From assembly GCA_023662835.1 (NCBI GenBank), contig JAMPII010000021.1, positions 1 to 36,205 on the forward strand: 36,205 nt of DNA, in the 5' to 3' direction. Positions 17,741 to 25,193 of this stretch are shown here, piece by piece (position 1 is the first letter of the stretch; every line of letters starts with the position of its first letter). The DNA is from Muribaculaceae bacterium. GTDB taxonomy: Bacteria > Bacteroidota > Bacteroidia > Bacteroidales > Muribaculaceae. The notes beneath the pieces were generated by a model. It searched no databases. It was not told the DNA's origin and was given only the letters and a program-made list of their open reading frames with translations. The position numbers were made by a program, and so were the translations under genes.

Positions 17741-17775
17741 GGCGATGAGTTGAATATGTGTAACAACTCATCGCC
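17741..17775. terminator. bidirectional terminator between the membrane protein and HIT genes
   Basis: A perfect 12-bp stem (17741-17752 with 17764-17775) encloses an 11-nt loop. On the plus strand it is followed by GTGTTATTCG and eight T; on the minus strand by TTGTTGTTTCG. It sits between two convergent genes and probably serves both. Confidence 0.85.
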
Positions 17776-17799
17776 GTGTTATTCGTTTTTTTTATGTGG

Positions 17800-18192
17800 C
17801 TATAGTTCTTTTGCTATGGCAGAGGCAATGTCGGCCATGTCTTTGTCGTCGAGCTTCAGTTTTTCGCGATGGAAATCCATGTCGCCCTCGTTGTTGAGTG
17901 GAATCAAGTGGATGTGGGCATGAGGTACTTCCATGCCCAGTACGGCAACGCCGATGCGTTTGCAAGGCAGCGTTTTTTTCATTGCCGTAGCTACGCGTTT
18001 TGCGAAAAGTTGCAGTTCGGCATATTCTTCGTCGGTGAGGTCGAATAAATAGTCAACCTCACGGCGTGGAATCACCAATGTGTGCCCCGGCACAACGGGG
18101 TTTATGTCGAGAAATGCGTAATGTTTTTCGTCCTCGGCAACTTTGTATGACGGTATCTCGCCGGCTGCTATTTTAGAGAAAATTGAAGCCAT
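17800..18192 (-). CDS. HIT family nucleotide-binding hydrolase
   Basis: From the ATG at 18192 this is a 130-residue histidine-triad protein starting MASIFSKIAAGEIPSYKV, the standard HinT-like N-terminus. The catalytic triad HAHIHLIPL is at 91-99 (H91, H93, H95). Family members hydrolyse phosphoramidate and related bonds of purine nucleotides; the true substrate is unknown. A longer frame to 18228 would run into greA and lacks conserved residues. The ATG lies just 1 bp after the greA stop codon, so the two genes are co-transcribed. The bidirectional terminator at 17741-17775 follows. Confidence 0.93.
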   Translation of the reverse strand: MASIFSKIAAGEIPSYKVAEDEKHYAFLDINPVVPGHTLVIPRREVDYLFDLTDEEYAELQLFAKRVATAMKKTLPCKRIGVAVLGMEVPHAHIHLIPLNNEGDMDFHREKLKLDDKDMADIASAIAKEL

Positions 18193-18193
18193 A

Positions 18194-18664
18194 TCAGAAT
18201 GAGATTTCAACAATTTCAAATTTTGCAATACCGGCAGGTATTTTTATCTCTACAATCTCGCCAAGTTTGTGGCCGAGTAGTCCTTGAGCTATCGGAGTCG
18301 ACGATGCCAGTTTCTTCTCTTTAAGGTTTGCTTCGGAGTCGGCTACGATTGTATATTCCATAACCATTCCGTTTGCTATATTTTTGATTTTAACCTTGTT
18401 GAGAATCTGAACTTCTTCGCAGTTAAGTTTGCTGTCGTCGATAATACGGGCATTGGCAACGAGGTCTTTCAGCTGAGAAATTTTCATTTCCAACATTCCC
18501 TGTGCTTCCTTGGCAGCGTCATACTCAGCGTTTTCCGACAAGTCGCCTTTATCGCGGGCTTCAGCGATAGCGCGGGAAATTTCAGGACGTTTAACTGATT
18601 CGAGATAGGCTATTTCGTCCATTTTTTTCTTGTAGCCTTCACGGGTCATGTATGTAATTGCCAT
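18194..18664 (-). CDS. greA: transcription elongation factor GreA
   Basis: A 156-residue GreA, which rescues backtracked RNA polymerase by stimulating transcript cleavage. The N-terminal coiled coil (about 1-77) contains AEARDKGDLSENAEYDAAKE, whose D and E residues form the catalytic acidic tip. The C-terminal FKBP-like domain has the PIAQGLLGHKLGE segment and a final LKFEIVEISF-like strand (here KFEIVEISF). The gene has a consensus promoter about 110 bp upstream, and the leader in between holds a short basic peptide frame and a terminator-like hairpin. greA in E. coli is also controlled through its leader. HIT follows with a 1-bp gap. Confidence 0.97.
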   Translation of the reverse strand: MAITYMTREGYKKKMDEIAYLESVKRPEISRAIAEARDKGDLSENAEYDAAKEAQGMLEMKISQLKDLVANARIIDDSKLNCEEVQILNKVKIKNIANGMVMEYTIVADSEANLKEKKLASSTPIAQGLLGHKLGEIVEIKIPAGIAKFEIVEISF

Positions 18665-18684
18665 ATATTTAGTTTTTTAATTAC

Positions 18685-18726
18685 AAAAAAATTAAAGGAG
18701 TCTCGCCTTAGGCATGGACGAGATCC
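18685..18726 (-). terminator. terminator-like hairpin in the greA leader (attenuator candidate)
   Basis: On the minus strand GGA, TCTCG and CC pair with GG, CGAGA and TCC, giving 10 bp with one bulge on each arm and an 8-nt loop (hairpin 18697-18726). TTTAATTTTTTT follows at once (18696 to 18685). It lies downstream of the greA promoter and 32 nt before the greA ATG, so it would stop greA transcripts unless overridden. Confidence 0.65.
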
Positions 18727-18764
18727 TTCTTATCACGATTTCTGTCGCGCAACTTTTTGCGCAT
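18708..18764 (-). CDS. putative 18-residue leader peptide upstream of greA
   Basis: An ATG at 18764 opens a frame reading MRKKLRDRNRDKKDLVHA and ending TAA at 18708-18710. Eight of 18 residues are Lys or Arg. The frame starts about 6 nt after the predicted transcription start. Codons 1-6 form a small hairpin (18747-18762), and codons 14-18 plus the stop make up the 5' arm and loop of the terminator-like hairpin. A ribosome on this frame would therefore affect that hairpin. No ribosome binding site is visible and translation is inferred, not shown. Confidence 0.45.
   Translation of the reverse strand: MRKKLRDRNRDKKDLVHA
18747..18762 (-). repeat. short hairpin at the start of the greA leader
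   Basis: GCGCAA pairs with TTGCGC (6 bp) around a 4-nt loop. On the minus strand it begins at the G of the leader-peptide ATG, so it could affect initiation on that frame. Confidence 0.5.
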
Positions 18765-18775
18765 GTTCTACGTTA

Positions 18776-18807
18776 CAAAGTTAATAAATTTTTTAGAAGC
18801 GAGCAAA
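18776..18807 (-). promoter_or_regulatory. consensus promoter for greA
   Basis: The minus strand shows TTTG (18807 to 18804), a 20-nt spacer and TAACTTTG (18783 to 18776), an exact Bacteroidota consensus. The predicted start is near 18770, giving a greA leader of about 105 nt. Confidence 0.8.
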
Positions 18808-18833
18808 TTATTTATTATGTTGTAAAACATAAA

Positions 18834-19769
18834 TCATAGTATGCGCCTGAGAATGTGATGTATGCCTCTGCCACCTATGGCCGTGTAGCGGCAAGCTAAT
18901 TTCAGCATTAGTCTTTGTATTGGCGATGTAGCGTTGTTGAGCACAGTTTTCATTAGTCGGTTGCAATTATCTTTGCTTTTTTCGTGAAGGTATAGCCCGG
19001 CTAAAACCGCGCGTTTGAGATTGATGTGTTTTATATATTCACCTTTGTTGGCCAAGATGAAATCAATTTCTGCGGCATCAAGTGCTTTTTCCCATTTGTC
19101 AGGCTCTGCGCTGAACGATGAGCCTGTTATCGAAGTTTCCTGACAGCGGATGTATACTGTTGGCTCGTGATGTAGGGCAACAATCGAGGGCCGGCTTAGA
19201 AGTAGTCGCATTCCTAGTTCGTAATCGTCCCATCCGCGCAATGACGAATTCCAGCCACCGCAGTCGTGGAAAAGCCGTGTTTTGGCGGTGTATTGCTGGG
19301 TCGACATAATCCCGTTGAATATGTTGTACCAAATATGGTTGTTGTCTGGAAAGCGTTTCCTGATTTTTTTTCCGGAGAGCAATTGCATGGTTGTGTCCCA
19401 ACCTATCAGGTTGGCAGAAGGGCTTTCCTTGATAGTCTCGATTATTTGACTTATATGTGATGGGTGCATTAAGTCGTCGGAATCGAAAAATAATGTCCAT
19501 GGAGTTGTCACATTGTCTAACCCTTTGTTGCGTGCTGCGGCTGCGCCTGCCTGTGACTCTCTTAGTACGGATATGGGAAAAATTTCAGAACGGTTGTCCG
19601 CTGCCCATTGTTTTATTACCTGCAGTGTGTTGTCTGATGAATTGTTATCGACAATAATCAGCGAGGGCTTTATCTTTTGTGAAGCAATGCTATCAAGAGT
19701 TTCCGTTACCAACGAGGCTCGATTGAAAACCGGAACAACGACGGTTATTATGTTGGAGGCAGATCTCAT
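18834..19769 (-). CDS. glycosyltransferase family 2
   Basis: A 311-residue GT-A fold enzyme that would transfer a sugar from a nucleotide donor in the cytoplasm. The N-terminus ITVVVPVFNRASLV and IVDNNSSDNT (39-48) form the nucleotide-binding part. The metal-binding DxD-type motif is DSDD at 96-99, and GGWNSSLRGWDDYELGMRLL near 172-190 has the ED-like acceptor region. No membrane segment is obvious. The start overlaps the preceding GT2 gene by 4 bp. It is the last gene of the lipoprotein-GT4-GT2-GT2 unit; donor and acceptor cannot be told. Confidence 0.92.
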   Translation of the reverse strand: MRSASNIITVVVPVFNRASLVTETLDSIASQKIKPSLIIVDNNSSDNTLQVIKQWAADNRSEIFPISVLRESQAGAAAARNKGLDNVTTPWTLFFDSDDLMHPSHISQIIETIKESPSANLIGWDTTMQLLSGKKIRKRFPDNNHIWYNIFNGIMSTQQYTAKTRLFHDCGGWNSSLRGWDDYELGMRLLLSRPSIVALHHEPTVYIRCQETSITGSSFSAEPDKWEKALDAAEIDFILANKGEYIKHINLKRAVLAGLYLHEKSKDNCNRLMKTVLNNATSPIQRLMLKLACRYTAIGGRGIHHILRRIL

Positions 19770-20752
19770 TTGATTCCACGTTTAAGTAATTTCTTAATCT
19801 TGTATGCGCAATTCCACGAGTAATTGTTGGCTGACAATAAAATACTTATGTTCATTTTGTCGCAATAGGGTAGCAAAAGCAATTGCCGTCGCAGATGCGG
19901 GTTGCGTGAATTGAACATCAGTTTCGCCAGATGCTTGAAAGAATCGCGGTAGTAGCTGGATAAATCGGTAAACGGGATATTTAAGATACGCTGTAGCTCC
20001 AGCACAAGTTTGTATATGCCATAATAGAAAACAAAGGCTTTTTCGGCCGATGTTTGCTTCGAAATTGTATTTTCAGTTACGGTGTAATTAAGCGTGATTT
20101 GTGGAAGGAAAGCAATTTTTCCGGCTGATGCTGTTATTGCCGACAGCTGTAGGTCCTCGCAAGTGAGCCATTGGCTTTCAAACAGCTCGGGATAATTCTC
20201 CATTGCCGACATAACGATGTCGCGGCGATACATAGCCGTGCACAAATGAATCAGCGGATTAGGATTATGGGAAACAATTGGAGTTAGCAATTTTTTGCCG
20301 TCGGTAACCGGACTGAACAGTTGAGGATATGACGAGGGCGATATGTATGAGGGTGAGACACAGTTTGTGGTAGGGTTGAAGCATTGCCAGCCCGTATGGA
20401 CAAGCGTTATGTCGGTATTCTCGTTGAGGATGTCGAACTGGCGTTGTAGTTTATTTGAATCGACCCAAAAGTCATCGCCTGCGCAATCGGCTATGAATCG
20501 TCCGGTGGCTTGACGTATAGCATCGAAATAGTTGCTGGCAACTCCCATGTTTTTTACCCTTCTGATATATCGGATAGTTCCGGGATTTTGTTCGACATAT
20601 CGTAAGCATACAGCTTCGGTAGAGTCGGTTGAACAATCGTCGGCAACGATAATCTCGAACGAAACCGTACAATTTTGGCACAAAATAGACTCTAGCGTAC
20701 GCCCAATCGTATCCTCCTGATTATATGTCGCTACAATTACGGAAATATCCAT
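19766..20752 (-). CDS. glycosyltransferase family 2
   Basis: A 328-residue family 2 glycosyltransferase. MDISVIVATYNQEDTIGRTL and the nucleotide-binding VADDCSTDST (36-45) are typical, and AGDDFW (91-96) carries the metal-binding acidic residues. The middle part, with TCEDLQLSA, supplies the ED motif expected near the acceptor site. It follows the GT4 gene by 2 bp and overlaps the next GT2 by 4 bp, so all three are translated from one message. Specificity is unknown. It resembles the next gene in class but not closely in sequence, so a recent duplication is unlikely. Confidence 0.92.
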   Translation of the reverse strand: MDISVIVATYNQEDTIGRTLESILCQNCTVSFEIIVADDCSTDSTEAVCLRYVEQNPGTIRYIRRVKNMGVASNYFDAIRQATGRFIADCAGDDFWVDSNKLQRQFDILNENTDITLVHTGWQCFNPTTNCVSPSYISPSSYPQLFSPVTDGKKLLTPIVSHNPNPLIHLCTAMYRRDIVMSAMENYPELFESQWLTCEDLQLSAITASAGKIAFLPQITLNYTVTENTISKQTSAEKAFVFYYGIYKLVLELQRILNIPFTDLSSYYRDSFKHLAKLMFNSRNPHLRRQLLLLPYCDKMNISILLSANNYSWNCAYKIKKLLKRGIK

Positions 20753-20754
20753 TA

Positions 20755-22017
20755 TTACATTGTGATATTTTGCAACTCATCGGCAAAAGCGCTTCTGAGG
20801 GTCAAGGCATTGAACTTTTTATTCCATTGGTGATAGGCTGCATTGCGTAATTCCAAGTATGCGTCATAATCGGATATGAAAGGCTGTAATTCACCGGCAA
20901 TTTGCATCGGGTCAAATTGAGCTGGGAGCAGTATGCCGCATTCAGAATTGACAATCTCTGAAATTCCGCCTACATTGGTGGCTATTACCGGAACGCCATA
21001 TGACAATGCTTCTGTAATTGCTATCGGCAACCCTTCGGTTGAACTAAAAAGCATCAGCCAATCAATAGCAGTTGTTTCATAAAACTGACGCACTTTGTTG
21101 TTTGGCAAAGCACCTTTCAGTTCAATATGCAGATTGGTGGGCAATGTGGCGCGTGATGTGTGTATTTTGTTGCGAAGGTCGTTCATCAGCACCCCATCGC
21201 CAATATGAATCCACTGTACTGTTTTGAATGGGAACGCTGAAGCTACGGCGATTGCTGATTCAAGACAAAGATGCACACGCTTTTCGGGGGCGACGCGTGC
21301 ACACGACAACAGGGTTATTATATCACTGTCGCGCTGAGGTGCCGGCGATTGCGCGCCCGGTGGAATAGTTCCAAGAAGTTTGGTTGAAATCTTTGCTTTG
21401 TATTTAGGGTAGCTTTGGGCTATGTATTGCCGACCATCGTTGCTGGCACAATAAACTGCCGAGAGGGTTGAAAGCGACAATTGTCGAAGATAATGGAGAC
21501 GATGTTTGATTTCCGAATCGAACACGTCGTGGCCATGGGCACGTGTCACAGCTTTATAGCTGTTGAAAAAAGTAAAGGCGTCCGTTACGAAATCGAACCA
21601 AAATGAGTAAAGCAAAGTTGATTCGGAATTTAGGTTGTTGTGCCTCAGAACTTGCTTTATTTGTTTGGCCGAACGGCGAGTATTCATTAAATAAAACATC
21701 GCCGATAAAACTTTACCGGGGTTGCGTGTCTCTTTTAAAACCGCAGGAACCTGACTTAAAACCCAGCTATTAAACAGCCATGGCAGCCGTAGCGGTTTAA
21801 ATCGGGTTGACAGGCTGTTGGCCATTGTTGTATCGACAATAACATTAGGTATATTTATCTCGGTCTGTTTTCCCGTGACACGGTGAGGAACAATAATAAC
21901 TCGCTTGAAACGCTTGGCAAGCGCTTCAAGCTCAGGATATACGAACACTTCTTCCGTGAATGAACGGAACGGAAATGAGTCGGTGAAAAGTACCAGATTG
22001 GTTTCTTTATCGGGCAT
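20755..22017 (-). CDS. glycosyltransferase family 4
   Basis: A 420-residue GT-B fold retaining glycosyltransferase. The C-terminal donor domain starts with LLSCARVAPEKRVHLCLE (237-254) and has the EX7E-type pair E328 and E336 in STEGLPIAITEALSYGVPV, then GGISEIV (350-356). The N-terminal acceptor domain includes TRAHGHDVF (158-166). Such enzymes usually extend surface polysaccharides, lipopolysaccharide or protein O-glycans. It starts 3 bp after the DUF4369 lipoprotein stop and is followed by two GT2 genes. The sugar donor and the acceptor cannot be inferred. Confidence 0.93.
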   Translation of the reverse strand: MPDKETNLVLFTDSFPFRSFTEEVFVYPELEALAKRFKRVIIVPHRVTGKQTEINIPNVIVDTTMANSLSTRFKPLRLPWLFNSWVLSQVPAVLKETRNPGKVLSAMFYLMNTRRSAKQIKQVLRHNNLNSESTLLYSFWFDFVTDAFTFFNSYKAVTRAHGHDVFDSEIKHRLHYLRQLSLSTLSAVYCASNDGRQYIAQSYPKYKAKISTKLLGTIPPGAQSPAPQRDSDIITLLSCARVAPEKRVHLCLESAIAVASAFPFKTVQWIHIGDGVLMNDLRNKIHTSRATLPTNLHIELKGALPNNKVRQFYETTAIDWLMLFSSTEGLPIAITEALSYGVPVIATNVGGISEIVNSECGILLPAQFDPMQIAGELQPFISDYDAYLELRNAAYHQWNKKFNALTLRSAFADELQNITM

Positions 22018-22020
22018 GCC

Positions 22021-23115
22021 CTAGAAGTGTCGGCCTATTGTGGATGTTAAATTTTCATAATCGTCGACACGCTCAATCAGTTCGCCATTAACGAATAGAT
22101 ACGAAACCGGGACAGCCTGAACATTGTAGTTCACTAGAACCTGACGGGCGTTGCTTGCTACCGGCGGGTTATAAACTGTTATCCAAGGCAGGTTATTGGC
22201 TGATTGTTTCCAGAAGAATTCATCGTCATCGAGAGCCACCTGATATATTTCGAAGCTATTGTTTTTGTATTTAGAATATGCTTCGCTCAAAGCCACATTC
22301 AGTGCTGGTGATATATCGGCGCCGTAAACCGTGAAGTTTAACAGCACAACCTTATTGTTATTTACAGCATCGGACAGTTTGTATTCCTTTCCAGTGTTGT
22401 CTGTAAGTGCTATGTCGTAATAGCCGATTTCTTTTATCTCAAAATTGCCTGTAGCCTGCGAGCCGGCAGCTTTGTTTGCCAGATAAACGCTCTTTAGGAA
22501 TTTGGTACGTGGGTCGCTCGGACGTTGTTCGGTAAATGAGTTGGCAACAGCTCCAAGCACGCGGTTGTCGAGCGATAGTGATGGATCGAATATGAATCGG
22601 TTGCCAATCTGTTTACATATGATATAATAAGATACAATATCTGCTGGATTCGCCAATATCATTTGCGACAGGTCGCGTTTTAAAATTGAGTCGGACAGCG
22701 CACCGTCAATCCCTATCGAGTCAACGCTTTGTTTAATTCGTTTGTCAACCTGTTGGATACGATTGGCCGATTCAGAACCTGAAATTGTTGCATTCGAAGC
22801 GAAATTGTCGGATGTTGTTTCTATCTCAATGGTTTCTATGCTGTCGATTGGAAAGTAAACGTAGCTTTTATTGTAAGCCAGACGGAAAATGTCGGGGTAG
22901 CCCAGCGGTTTACGGCTGTAGGAGAATTTGCCCTTATTATCGGTCGATAATGTGTCGATAGGCAACCAAACTCCGTTTTCGGCCACTTCTATGGCTATCG
23001 GCGCGTTTTCAGCGCCTTCGATTGTGCCTTTTACTGTCCATTCATTTTTGTTGCTGCAGGCGGTGAAAAGTGCGGAAGAAATCGTTGCGAGCAATATGTA
23101 TCTGAGGGGTTTCAT
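22021..23115 (-). CDS. DUF4369 lipoprotein with degenerate thioredoxin fold
   Basis: A 364-residue predicted lipoprotein: the signal peptide ends LFTAC with C20 as the lipid anchor. Residues 25-110 resemble the DUF4369 domain (WTVKGTIEGAENAPI...). The last 120 residues resemble a TlpA/AhpC-type thioredoxin fold: VVLLNFTVYGADISPA at 256-271, then the cis-proline loop VQAVPVSYLFVNGEL with P336. The CxxC of active enzymes is replaced by A266-D-I-S269, so redox activity is unlikely. It is the first gene of the glycosyltransferase unit, 3 bp before the GT4. Its job there is unknown. Confidence 0.82.
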   Translation of the reverse strand: MKPLRYILLATISSALFTACSNKNEWTVKGTIEGAENAPIAIEVAENGVWLPIDTLSTDNKGKFSYSRKPLGYPDIFRLAYNKSYVYFPIDSIETIEIETTSDNFASNATISGSESANRIQQVDKRIKQSVDSIGIDGALSDSILKRDLSQMILANPADIVSYYIICKQIGNRFIFDPSLSLDNRVLGAVANSFTEQRPSDPRTKFLKSVYLANKAAGSQATGNFEIKEIGYYDIALTDNTGKEYKLSDAVNNNKVVLLNFTVYGADISPALNVALSEAYSKYKNNSFEIYQVALDDDEFFWKQSANNLPWITVYNPPVASNARQVLVNYNVQAVPVSYLFVNGELIERVDDYENLTSTIGRHF

Positions 23116-23149
23116 ATGATGATGTTTTCGCGTTTAATTTATTCTGAGA

Positions 23150-23157
23150 CAAAGTTA
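23150..23157 (-). promoter_or_regulatory. -7 element for the lipoprotein-glycosyltransferase unit
   Basis: TAACTTTG on the minus strand matches TAnnTTTG and lies 34 bp before the lipoprotein ATG. No TTTG occurs at the expected -33 spacing, so this is a partial promoter match. Confidence 0.45.
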
Positions 23158-23183
23158 ACGAAAATAATTAAAGAATACGTATT

Positions 23184-25163
23184 TTAAACGGTACTATCGA
23201 GGCTTTTGAGCTTGTTCATTGCGTGATAGCAATTGTTAAGGTCAGTGGTGTAATGGTTATGGATGGCTTGAAGCTGGGTGTTGTCCTGTGGAGTTCCACG
23301 AACAGCCATAAAGTCGGCTTCGCGGTATTTTTTGTCGTCAGGGCTGAAGCCTATCTGCATGCTTTCGTCGAATTCCTTTAATCCATCGGCCATTCGTTTG
23401 CTCTCCATAACGGTTACTGTTTCGGCCCATCGTTGCAGCAGGGCCAAAGCTGTTCTTACAGTAAGTTTGTGCGGTTCGATTGAGTAAGCCTTATAGAAGT
23501 TCTGGTAGATATAGTCGAATACAAGCTTCAAGTAGCTGTTGCTTAACTCGTTAATACGCTCGAGTAGCTTGTCGATACTATCGATTTCTCCGTTAATTAT
23601 CGGTAGAACAATTTGTTCGCGCGCATAGTTGCGTGGCACGAGTAGGCCGAGCAAGTCGATCCACCCCTCGTTGTTGGGTATTTCGCCGGGGAAGAGTTGT
23701 TCACCTATGGGTTTGTCGGCAACGAGTTCCGTTTCGTTGATCAGCATTGTAAGATATTTACCTACGAAGAAATCGATAGCAAAAGCATAGTTTTCGCGAC
23801 CCGATATTATACTTTCGTGTTTGATCGAGAAATTATATTGGTCAACAATTTTCGGGTTAGTCTCGCAATCGGCCAACAGTTGAAGCCCGCGGTACATTTT
23901 TGTGACGTTCAAAGGGTTTATGATGTCGTAGTTTATAACATCCATGTTGCCCATTGAGCTATCGCGTTTGTCGCGTCGGGGCCACTTCATAAGGTCGCGG
24001 ATTAGACCGGCTGTGCACACAACAGCGCCCGGGGCAACATGAGTATGCCCATTCTTTCCCAGGACTATGGAATAGGGAAACATGCTCGTGTCGGGATGGT
24101 TGTAGTGCGCTCCAACTATAATGGAGAACTGCCCAAAATGAGCAGGCCAGAGCACGTATGAGTTGCTGCCTGTTTTACAGCCGCGCTCCATCACACCATG
24201 ATGCATCGGTCCAAGGCGGTACATATGGTTGCTTTGATTCGTGCCACTCCCGGCGTTGAAGAATGAAAAAATGCCGCCTATAAGCAGCGACGCTTTGTGG
24301 TGTGATTCAGTGTGTGGGCCGGCAATGATTGAGCAGGCTTCGCCGCATTGAAGATTGCAGTTGGCAAATATTAATGAATGTGTGGCAGTGAATCCGTTAG
24401 CTATTGTCGTGGCCTGGCCGATGAATGCGTTTTGAAGCATTGAACCGTTTGTGACACAGGCTTGCGAGCATACTATAAAATTTTCGGCTACAACACTGTT
24501 GGCTATCCTGCATCTGTTCCCGATTGTACCGTTAGTTAAAACTGATACATTGGAAATAATGGTATTATCGCCGATATTGACGTCGGAAATTGAGGGACAA
24601 TTTTCAATAATCGTGTTTTTCCCGATTTGACCATAGTCGGAACGGCACGATTCGATGTAGGCATCGGAAATACGCTCAAGAGCCTCGATGAAATTCTTCC
24701 GATGGCGATATAGAGCATTCAGATAGGCTACCTGTGCCGACATTTTATCGTAAAATTTTATTGCTCGACCGCCGGTTTCGTCCATCACGTTGGCTTCGGT
24801 GCCGTTGCCAAAGGTTGCGTTTCGATGGCAATAAATGCTGCCAACCGATGAAATGAAAGTTCCTTCGCCAATCTTATAGTTGGATATTGATCCGGAAACA
24901 CTTGAAATTCTAACGTGTGGGCCAATCTCGCAATTATGGATCGATGCATTGTAAATTCCGCAAGGCTTTTTTGCTCCGGCTTCGTTAGCAATCATTCCGC
25001 GGGGTGAGCCAAGCTTTATAGTTCCGGAGAAATTAACATTTTGGTATCGTTCGGCCAAAAAATCACAAACCAGTATGCCATGCCAATTTTCGGCCGTGCA
25101 GTTTCTGCTTTTTAGTGCGAATATTTCTTCTTGTGTCAGTAAGCGATAGTTTTCCAGTTGCAT
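23184..25163 (-). CDS. DUF4954 family protein with left-handed beta-helix repeats
   Basis: A 659-residue protein that I match to the DUF4954 family, common in Bacteroidales and of unknown function. Residues of about 80-300 show hexapeptide-type periodicity (for example IGDNTIISNVSV, IGNRCRIANSVV, IGQATTIANGF), as in left-handed beta-helix acyltransferases and nucleotidyltransferases. A conserved block follows around 330-415 with GSNSYVLWPAHFG, SIIVGAHYNHPDTS and MKWPRRDKRDSS. The last 200 residues are helical. No acyltransferase catalytic histidine can be assigned with confidence. It follows hflX by 30 bp and ends the long minus-strand series. Confidence 0.85.
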   Translation of the reverse strand: MQLENYRLLTQEEIFALKSRNCTAENWHGILVCDFLAERYQNVNFSGTIKLGSPRGMIANEAGAKKPCGIYNASIHNCEIGPHVRISSVSGSISNYKIGEGTFISSVGSIYCHRNATFGNGTEANVMDETGGRAIKFYDKMSAQVAYLNALYRHRKNFIEALERISDAYIESCRSDYGQIGKNTIIENCPSISDVNIGDNTIISNVSVLTNGTIGNRCRIANSVVAENFIVCSQACVTNGSMLQNAFIGQATTIANGFTATHSLIFANCNLQCGEACSIIAGPHTESHHKASLLIGGIFSFFNAGSGTNQSNHMYRLGPMHHGVMERGCKTGSNSYVLWPAHFGQFSIIVGAHYNHPDTSMFPYSIVLGKNGHTHVAPGAVVCTAGLIRDLMKWPRRDKRDSSMGNMDVINYDIINPLNVTKMYRGLQLLADCETNPKIVDQYNFSIKHESIISGRENYAFAIDFFVGKYLTMLINETELVADKPIGEQLFPGEIPNNEGWIDLLGLLVPRNYAREQIVLPIINGEIDSIDKLLERINELSNSYLKLVFDYIYQNFYKAYSIEPHKLTVRTALALLQRWAETVTVMESKRMADGLKEFDESMQIGFSPDDKKYREADFMAVRGTPQDNTQLQAIHNHYTTDLNNCYHAMNKLKSLDSTV

Positions 25164-25193
25164 AAGTTAGCGTGAAATGAAGTGTGTCTATAA

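Noticed and set aside
18193-18228. Longer start of the HIT protein at 18228
   Set aside because: It extends into greA, while the ATG at 18192 gives the conserved N-terminus and a 1-bp gap after the greA stop.
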